Shown: piece after piece, positions 8,454 through 13,040 of the stretch | Position numbering within the stretch: position 1 is the first letter of the stretch | Layout: each line of letters begins with the position of its first letter | Notes under the pieces: model-generated | Database searches by the model: none | What the model saw: the letters and a program-made list of their open reading frames with translations, nothing else | Told to the model about the DNA's origin: nothing | Made by a program: the position numbers and the translations under genes | NCBI GenBank assembly: GCA_012515495.1 | Contig: JAAYYH010000061.1 | Location: forward strand, 1-13,040 | DNA from: Coriobacteriaceae bacterium | GTDB taxonomy: Bacteria; Actinomycetota; Coriobacteriia; Coriobacteriales; UBA8131 | Length of the DNA: 13,040 bases | Direction: 5' to 3'

Positions 8454-8888
8454 TCAGCGTCGACTGACGCTGTTGGCATCCCGATACTCATCGTATGCTC
8501 GATAGGTATCGGCATCCCAGATCTTGATGTGGTCGTTTGCGCCGACGATGACCACGTCCTTGTCCAAGGAGGCATAATCGCGGAGATTAGCGGGGATATT
8601 GATCCTGCCCGCTTTATCGACCTCGACATCCTGTGCCTTGTCGGTGAACTTGGACATCTTGTCAACGTGTCGCAGGTCATTACTATCGAAGCCACCTTCC
8701 CGGGCGAACAGGGACTCGAGCCAATTCTCGAAAGCTTCCTCGGTAAAGATACTTAACGACCGGTAATCGTCATCGAGCGAGCGGACTACCACAAGATTCT
8801 CAGGAAGCACCTTGCGATATTTGGCGGGCATTGAGACTCGTCCCTTGGCATCCAACGTATGCTGGTCAAAGCCGCGGAAAACTCTCAT
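8454..8888 (-). CDS. mraZ: Transcriptional regulator MraZ
   Basis: MraZ is the DNA-binding regulator encoded first in dcw clusters; in studied bacteria it binds repeats in its own promoter. The 144-residue protein has two SpoVT/AbrB-type halves. The first has HTLDAKGRVSMPAKYR (10-25) and the second has EVDKAGRINIPANLR (89-103), both with the DxxGR(V/I)xxPxxxR signature. The linker helix, including FENWLESLF (53-61), is also typical. The ATG is clear because a strong AAGGAGGG lies just upstream. Direct GTGGGA repeats lie in the promoter in front of it, so autoregulation is likely, though here inferred. The stop lies six bases before the longest possible rsmH start. Confidence 0.97.
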   Translation of the reverse strand: MRVFRGFDQHTLDAKGRVSMPAKYRKVLPENLVVVRSLDDDYRSLSIFTEEAFENWLESLFAREGGFDSNDLRHVDKMSKFTDKAQDVEVDKAGRINIPANLRDYASLDKDVVIVGANDHIKIWDADTYRAYDEYRDANSVSRR

Positions 8889-8891
8889 CTA

Positions 8892-8899
8892 CCCTCCTT
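8892..8899 (-). promoter_or_regulatory. Strong ribosome binding site of mraZ
   Basis: The minus strand reads AAGGAGGG here. It is followed by a few bases and then the mraZ ATG at 8888, with 4 bases between the AGGAGG core and the start codon. It is the best Shine-Dalgarno match in the window and fixes the mraZ start. Most downstream dcw genes have much weaker sites and seem to rely on coupling. Confidence 0.8.
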
Positions 8900-8933
8900 G
8901 GTGTGTTTGATGCTTCCTGATTCTTGTTGCCCT

Positions 8934-8962
8934 AGTGTATCCCACAATATCCCACAATGCAA
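8934..8962 (-). promoter_or_regulatory. mraZ: Predicted sigma-70-type promoter of the mraZ (dcw) operon
   Basis: On the minus strand, TTGCAT (8962-8957) can serve as the -35 element and TACACT (8939-8934) as the -10 element. Each matches 4 of 6 consensus bases, and the spacer is exactly 17 bases. Transcription would begin near 8927, giving a leader of roughly 40 bases before the mraZ ATG that contains its strong ribosome site. The promoter is predicted by eye. What strengthens it is that two MraZ-type repeats fill the spacer, the arrangement expected of a repressible promoter. No strong rho-independent terminator separates xerD from it, so read-through from upstream may also contribute. Confidence 0.55.
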
Positions 8963-8976
8963 TTACCTTATCCCAC
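8940..8976 (-). promoter_or_regulatory. mraZ: MraZ operator: direct GTGGGA repeats
   Basis: On the minus strand GTGGGA occurs three times, at 8976-8971, 8955-8950 and 8945-8940. The last two form a 10-base tandem (GTGGGATATT then GTGGGATACA), so TGGGA boxes are separated by 5 bases, exactly the layout described for E. coli MraZ sites (TGGGN repeats with 5-base spacers). The third box is 21 bases further upstream, about two helical turns. A degenerate copy (GTGGTA) lies 20 bases beyond it, at 8996-8991. The proximal pair lies between the predicted -35 and -10 elements, so bound MraZ should block RNA polymerase. Binding by this MraZ is inferred. Confidence 0.75.
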
Positions 8977-9122
8977 TTTTGTCGGATTATTACCACAATC
9001 GCGGAAAAAACCGTCAGCGCGACCACTCGGCAGCAGAAACCGACAGCACTGTGAACGCCTTGTGTAAGGTCATTCGATCGTATTGATGATGAGCTGGTAT
9101 GAAAAACCTGGATTACGACAGC

Positions 9123-10055
9123 TTAACGCAGACGTGCCCTTGGATGAGTTGAGAGATACTCCTCGCGCAGATGACTGCGGCTGACATGAGTATAGATCTG
9201 AGTTGTGATGATGTCTGCGTGTCCGAGCAGCTCTTGGATGGCACGCAGGTCAGCACCACCTTCAAGCATATGGGTGGCATAGGAGTGTCTGAGGGTATGA
9301 GGGTGCAGATTCTCTGCTCCCACTAAAGCACCATAGTGAGCCACCAGCTTATGGACTGTCTGCCGACTGAGTCTTCTTCCTCTGCTGTTGAGGAAGACGG
9401 CACTGCCATCAGCAACGCCGCTGACCCGTTTGGGATGCAATTGAGAGCGCGCGCGATCGAGATAAACGTGAAGCGCCTCTTCTGCCGTTCCCCCCAGAGG
9501 TACAACGCGTTCTCTGGCGCCTTTCCCTGTCACGCGCAGATAACCATCATTGAACATCAGTGCCGCGAGATCCAGACCAACTAACTCGCTGACTCTCAGT
9601 CCGCAACCATATAACGTCTCCAGGATCGCTTTGTCCCGCTTCCCGATCGCCGTCTGCGGAAACACCTGATCCAGCAGTGACGTCACCTTAGTAAGACTGA
9701 GGACATCCGGCAGCGCATCGGGAACCTTTGGTAATCGTATCGTCGCGGTTGGATCGCGCTTGGCCAGACTCTCCCGCACGCTGAACCGATGAAAACTCTT
9801 GAGAGCCGAAACCGCTCGCTCGATGGAAGCCGGCGCATACTCCATTTCGCTGAGAACGCTGAGATAATCCACCACATTCTCACGTGATATCTGATCGATG
9901 TCAGCGACACCACATCCTGCCACGAAGTTGAGATAACGCCGCACATCGCGCCGATATGCCTCGAGCGTCAACGGCGAAGCGCCCCTTTCCACTGCAAGAT
10001 AATCGAGGAATTCCTGCGCAAAACCAACGAACGGATTCTCAGATTCCTTGGTCAT
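9123..10055 (-). CDS. xerD: Tyrosine recombinase XerD (XerC/D family)
   Basis: This tyrosine recombinase most likely acts in resolving chromosome dimers at dif during division. Residues about 8-100 form the SAM-like N-terminal core-binding domain (FLDYLAVERGASPLTLEAYRRD region). The C-terminal catalytic domain has the full active site: R154 in GCGLRVSE, K178 in TGKGARER, H253 and R256 in HPHTLRH, H279 in LLGHA and the nucleophile Y288 in IYTH. The length of 310 residues and the ending HLREEYLSTHPRAR fit XerC/XerD rather than phage integrases. The call XerD over XerC rests on general similarity and is less certain than the family. The ATG overlaps the DUF3866 stop by 4 bases (ATGA), so it is the last gene of the upstream operon. 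No phage genes or attachment sites are nearby. Confidence 0.9.
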   Translation of the reverse strand: MTKESENPFVGFAQEFLDYLAVERGASPLTLEAYRRDVRRYLNFVAGCGVADIDQISRENVVDYLSVLSEMEYAPASIERAVSALKSFHRFSVRESLAKRDPTATIRLPKVPDALPDVLSLTKVTSLLDQVFPQTAIGKRDKAILETLYGCGLRVSELVGLDLAALMFNDGYLRVTGKGARERVVPLGGTAEEALHVYLDRARSQLHPKRVSGVADGSAVFLNSRGRRLSRQTVHKLVAHYGALVGAENLHPHTLRHSYATHMLEGGADLRAIQELLGHADIITTQIYTHVSRSHLREEYLSTHPRARLR

Positions 10056-11185
10056 CTTTGGCGCTCATTGAACAGGTTTCCAGCCAGTATGCCCGCAGCG
10101 TACGCGGCTAAGAAGAATGCCGGGTCCTCAGCCTGATCGCGCCCCATCGTAGTCACTTCAAGGCCACGCAGATCAATGGGCTTTTCCCCGATTGCCACCT
10201 CGACTATCCGGTGTCTTTCGGCTAACCCGCTTTGCGTCAATGCCTCAACGACAGTCTGTCGCTGACCGTCTGTCAGATCCAAGGGCAGGGGAATCAAGGC
10301 TTCTATCAGGCAGATGTCGCCAAGGGCGCAGATGCTGTGATGACTGACGCCTCGATGCCGAGACCGTGAATCGGCAAAGGACAGTCTTAGTGTCGCAATG
10401 GCCGTACCCTGGAGCACACCGACAGCATTAAGCGCTTCGCCCTGAGCGATACCACCGTGCCCGAAGGCTGTGTCGGTGCCAACGATACCCGGACCGGCAC
10501 CGACAATGATGACATCGGCCGCGGTGACGCTATCGGCCGCCAAAAGACCCGAGTACAGCGTCACTGCCTCATAATCACCGCCAAGGGCCTGACCACAGCT
10601 TATCGTGGAGTCGACCAAGCCGGATTCCCTAGCTGCGCGCGCGCTGTCTGAGAAAGCCAGCATCAAAGCGGCCTGATCGGTGAAGCAATAGGTCACATTG
10701 GCCACAGGGGCAACACTTTTAATGGCAGCGGCAACCAAAGGCACTTGGCTGTGCAGCTCGCAGCAGACAACCGGTTTCCCCGCCAAAGAGCGCAGCGCGC
10801 GCAGTTGGTGATGATAAGGAGATGCCTGTTCTTCCACTGCAAGCACATCGCGTTGAAGCGGAGTGTAACGCAATTTGATGACATGACCGCCATCCGAGGC
10901 TGGATCGTCGAGCACATTGCTCGATGGTGACCGCAATGATGCAGCAATGTCTGCCGTGATCCGCGCGACCACGAACAGTACTCCCCCAGTCCCTAAACCA
11001 AGGTCCACAGCAGTTGCGTTGACAAGCACCAGGTCATCGACCTGACAACAACTGTTCAGTTGCAGGTAGTTCAATGCCCTGCCCTCAACCAGTTGTCCCG
11101 AAGCATCCTGATAACAGACCTCCAGCTTCTGCAAATCGGAAGTCTCAGAGCTAACCCGTACCACCTTTGCCTGCACCAGACGCAT
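10052..11185 (-). CDS. DUF3866 family protein of unknown function
   Basis: The protein matches the DUF3866 family, for which I know no established function. The N-terminus (MRLVQAKVVRVSS) leads into a beta-rich region with LVNATAVDLGLGTGGVLFVVARI (about 54-76). HVIKLRYTPLQRDVLAVEEQ (101-120) is a family hallmark. A glycine-rich segment, DVIIVGAGPGIVGTDTAFGHGGIAQGEALNA (224-254), resembles a nucleotide- or phosphate-binding loop but is not a classical Walker A. RSRHRGVSHHSICAL (274-288) has a His/Arg cluster that could be catalytic or metal-binding. The length of 377 residues is normal for the family. The start chosen is ATG 11185, with AGG about 9 bases upstream; a TTG at 11194 would add three residues. 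There is no signal peptide or transmembrane helix, so it is likely cytoplasmic. It overlaps xerD by 4 bases and follows the peptidase by 14. Confidence 0.88.
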   Translation of the reverse strand: MRLVQAKVVRVSSETSDLQKLEVCYQDASGQLVEGRALNYLQLNSCCQVDDLVLVNATAVDLGLGTGGVLFVVARITADIAASLRSPSSNVLDDPASDGGHVIKLRYTPLQRDVLAVEEQASPYHHQLRALRSLAGKPVVCCELHSQVPLVAAAIKSVAPVANVTYCFTDQAALMLAFSDSARAARESGLVDSTISCGQALGGDYEAVTLYSGLLAADSVTAADVIIVGAGPGIVGTDTAFGHGGIAQGEALNAVGVLQGTAIATLRLSFADSRSRHRGVSHHSICALGDICLIEALIPLPLDLTDGQRQTVVEALTQSGLAERHRIVEVAIGEKPIDLRGLEVTTMGRDQAEDPAFFLAAYAAGILAGNLFNERQR

Positions 11186-11199
11186 CGCAGCCAACCTAT

Positions 11200-12318
11200 C
11201 TAACGGTAATCCAATGCGATCTGGAGTATCAGACGAGTGAGTGTCTCCAAATCAGCAATTGCCATTGATTCGCCGAGACCGTGAATCCCCTTCATGCCGG
11301 TACCCAGGGTCACCGCCTGTAAGCCCTTTTTCGAGAATACGTTGGTGTCTGAGCCGCCTCCGGTCACTGCGACCTGCGCTGGCAGGCCGATCCTCTTGGC
11401 AGCCTTCAATGCCAACTGTACGATGGGATGGCCCTCATCGAGCAGAAAGCCCGGATAGCTTTCCTCCCATACCACATCGACACTCGCCCCAGTTCCAGCC
11501 ACAGCTGTCTGGATGGCAGTAGAGATCGCCGCGCCCGTCTCATTCAGACGCTGCTCATGCAGGGAGCGGAATTCACCTGTGACAATACAGCTGTCAGCTA
11601 CGACGTTATCGGCGCTACCGCCTGAAATGGTACCGATATTGGCAGTTGTCACCTCATCCAGGCGACCCAGTTGCATCGCGCTGATCGCTGCTGCGGCTAT
11701 GGCGATGGCTGAGACGCCCTTCTCCGGACAGACGCCTGCATGGGCGGCCTTGCCCGTGAATGTCGCCTTGAAGGAACTGTGGAATGGAGCTCCCACAACT
11801 ACCTCTCCCGGTTGATTCTCCGAATCTAGGACAAAGCAAGGTTGCCCACAGAATCCGCTTGCGTCCATCGCATTGGCACCTAAGAGGTTCTTCTCCTCGC
11901 CAACGCTGAGCAGGATACCTATCGTCGGGTGTGACAGCTGACTTTCTTGCAATACGCGCACCATCTCGATTATCGCCGCGATGCCCACCTTGTCGTCGGC
12001 ACCGAGGATCGTGTCACCAGATGCACGGATTACCCCTTGTTCTACGACTGGCTTGATGCCTTCACCAGGGCTGACTGTGTCCATATGTGCCGAGAAGAAT
12101 ACTTTCTCTGCGCCATCTCCGCCGAGCTCAGCGATCAGATTACCGGTATCCGAGCCGGTGATCGCAGCGCTGTCATCAATCTCAACAACACAACCGGCAG
12201 CCGTCAGAGCGCCTCGACAATAGGCCGCAACGGCAGCCTCATGGCCACTGGGGCTGTCGATCTGCACCAGATCCAGGAAGGTCGCCAACAGTCTCTGTGA
12301 GTCAATCGCGACACTCAT
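11200..12318 (-). CDS. M20 family metallopeptidase, peptidase T-like
   Basis: This is a cytoplasmic zinc-dependent aminopeptidase-type hydrolase of the M20 family, closest in style to the peptidase T-like group. The di-metal site is complete: H78 and D80 in SAHMDTVSPG, bridging D108 in GADDKVG, catalytic base E141 and ligand E142 in VGEEKNLLG, D165 in LDSE, and H346 in IHGLGE. The dimerisation (lid) domain covers about 178-290, with FTGKAAHAG (187-195). GGGSDTNVF (320-328) is typical of the group. The length of 372 residues is normal. The substrate is probably a short peptide, but sequence cannot fix it, so no gene symbol is given. The ATG overlaps the pyrG stop by 4 bases (ATGA), with AGGA 9 bases upstream, which indicates one transcript with pyrG. 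Confidence 0.92.
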   Translation of the reverse strand: MSVAIDSQRLLATFLDLVQIDSPSGHEAAVAAYCRGALTAAGCVVEIDDSAAITGSDTGNLIAELGGDGAEKVFFSAHMDTVSPGEGIKPVVEQGVIRASGDTILGADDKVGIAAIIEMVRVLQESQLSHPTIGILLSVGEEKNLLGANAMDASGFCGQPCFVLDSENQPGEVVVGAPFHSSFKATFTGKAAHAGVCPEKGVSAIAIAAAAISAMQLGRLDEVTTANIGTISGGSADNVVADSCIVTGEFRSLHEQRLNETGAAISTAIQTAVAGTGASVDVVWEESYPGFLLDEGHPIVQLALKAAKRIGLPAQVAVTGGGSDTNVFSKKGLQAVTLGTGMKGIHGLGESMAIADLETLTRLILQIALDYR

Positions 12319-13040
12319 GAGCCAGCGTCCTGCCGGTTATCCCGATAGGCAATCGAAGCCTTGATGAACTCCCTGAACAAGGGGTGACAACGAGTGGGAC
12401 GACTCTTGAATTCCGGATGCCCTTGACTGGCGACGAACCAGGGATGATCGGGCAACTCGATCATCTCCACCAGTCGACCATCCGGGGAGATCCCGCTGAA
12501 CACCAACCCAGTCTGGGTCAGTCGATCCCTGAAAGCGTTATTGACCTCGTAGCGATGACGATGTCGCTCGTAGATAATCGGCTCGCCGTAGGCTTCAAAG
12601 GCCTTCGTGCCCTGCTCGACTCTACAAGGGTAGGCTCCCAGACGCATAGTGCCACCTTTGGTATCGATATCCTCCTGGTCTGGCATCAAGTCGATAACCG
12701 GATACTTGAGCTCATGACCGATCTCTTCCTCGAATTCGGAGGAATTGGCATCCTCCATCCCCGCGACGTTGCGTGCGAATTCGCAGACTGCCGCGTGCAG
12801 ACCTAAGCAGATTCCTAGGAAGGGGATCCTGTTCTCACGGGCATAGGTAACCGCGGCGATCTTGCCTTCGAAAGCGCGAATGCCAAAGCCACCTGGGACT
12901 AAGATGCCATCCATCTTCGCCAACATCTGCTCCAGCCCATCCTCTTTCAACGTCTCGCCATCCACCAGATGGACGTTGACCTTACGCCCCTGGGAGATTG
13001 CAGCATGATGCAGCGACTCCACTACGCTGAGGTAGGCATC
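12315..13040 (-). CDS. pyrG: CTP synthase PyrG, glutaminase half (5' end cut off by window)
   Basis: PyrG makes CTP from UTP, ATP and glutamine. Only the last 241 codons are visible. The frame is open to the window edge and begins DAYLSVVESLHHAA, a conserved stretch at the start of the glutamine amidotransferase domain, so the synthetase half lies beyond 13040. The class I glutaminase triad is present: the nucleophile C78 in FLGICLG, and H208 with E210 in GHPEFKSRPT. VPGGFGIRAFEGK (48-60) is the oxyanion-loop region, and HRHRYEVNN with the C-terminal RPTRCHPLF are family hallmarks. One oddity is that the position four residues after the cysteine is histidine (H82, codon 12797-12795), where CTP synthases usually have glutamine. 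The gene overlaps the peptidase gene by 4 bases. Confidence 0.96.
   Translation of the reverse strand, partial: DAYLSVVESLHHAAISQGRKVNVHLVDGETLKEDGLEQMLAKMDGILVPGGFGIRAFEGKIAAVTYARENRIPFLGICLGLHAAVCEFARNVAGMEDANSSEFEEEIGHELKYPVIDLMPDQEDIDTKGGTMRLGAYPCRVEQGTKAFEAYGEPIIYERHRHRYEVNNAFRDRLTQTGLVFSGISPDGRLVEMIELPDHPWFVASQGHPEFKSRPTRCHPLFREFIKASIAYRDNRQDAGS

Noticed and set aside
8969..8977. DnaA-box-like TTATCCCAC on the plus strand
   Set aside because: It departs from TTATCCACA at the last three bases and coincides with a GTGGGA box, so the MraZ reading explains it better. No origin genes are nearby.
9001..9050. Possible rho-independent terminator after xerD (T6 run on the minus strand at 9010-9005)
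   Set aside because: The bases before the T-run give only 4-bp stems with large loops, none adjacent to the run. I could not build a stable hairpin.
8889..9122. A dif recombination site close to xerD
   Set aside because: I found no 28-base sequence with dif-like inverted arms around a short centre. xerD and dif are normally far apart on the chromosome.
9123..10055. The tyrosine recombinase as a phage or island integrase
   Set aside because: Its length, motifs and operon overlap with housekeeping genes fit XerC/D. No phage genes, tRNA or repeats border it.
10357..11287. A 16-base identical sequence (GCCGAGACCGTGAATC) at 10357-10372 and 11272-11287
   Set aside because: The copies lie in different reading frames of two unrelated conserved genes and have no flanking symmetry. 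Chance is the simplest explanation.

Overview
This window is a single-direction block of core genes. Every gene lies on the minus strand, so transcription runs from high to low coordinates. In transcription order the genes are pyrG (5' end outside the window), an M20 peptidase T-like gene, a DUF3866 gene, xerD, a 234-bp regulatory gap, mraZ, rsmH, an ftsL-type gene, ftsI, murE, murF, mraY and murD (3' end outside the window). The second half is the classical division and cell wall (dcw) cluster.

The organism is most likely a Coriobacteriia-type actinobacterium with moderate GC (an estimate by eye). This is inference. It rests on DUF3866 next to a XerD-type recombinase, on pyrG and a peptidase T-like gene directly upstream of mraZ, on the Cys-rich RsmH C-terminus and on the MurD and MraZ sequence style. 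A DUF3866-carrying clostridial lineage is not excluded. MurE carries the DNPR motif of meso-diaminopimelate ligases, which suggests DAP-type peptidoglycan precursors.

Region by region: positions 13040-9123 hold the upstream unit pyrG, peptidase, DUF3866 and xerD. Its genes overlap by 4 bases (ATGA) at two junctions, so it looks like one operon. Positions 9122-8889 are non-coding and hold the mraZ promoter, with direct repeats matching the MraZ operator inside it. Positions 8888-1 hold mraZ, rsmH, ftsL, ftsI, murE, murF, mraY and murD with overlaps or short gaps; the widest gap is 86 bp, before murE.

Functionally, MraZ probably controls its own operon, RsmH methylates 16S rRNA, and FtsL and FtsI belong to the septal peptidoglycan machine. 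MurE, MurF, MraY and MurD make the UDP-MurNAc peptide and lipid I. PyrG makes CTP and XerD resolves chromosome dimers. I found no mobile element, CRISPR array, RNA gene or clearly foreign insert. The most notable points are the MraZ repeats within the promoter spacer, an unusual histidine next to the PyrG glutaminase cysteine, and the uncharacterised DUF3866 gene locked between peptidase and xerD.
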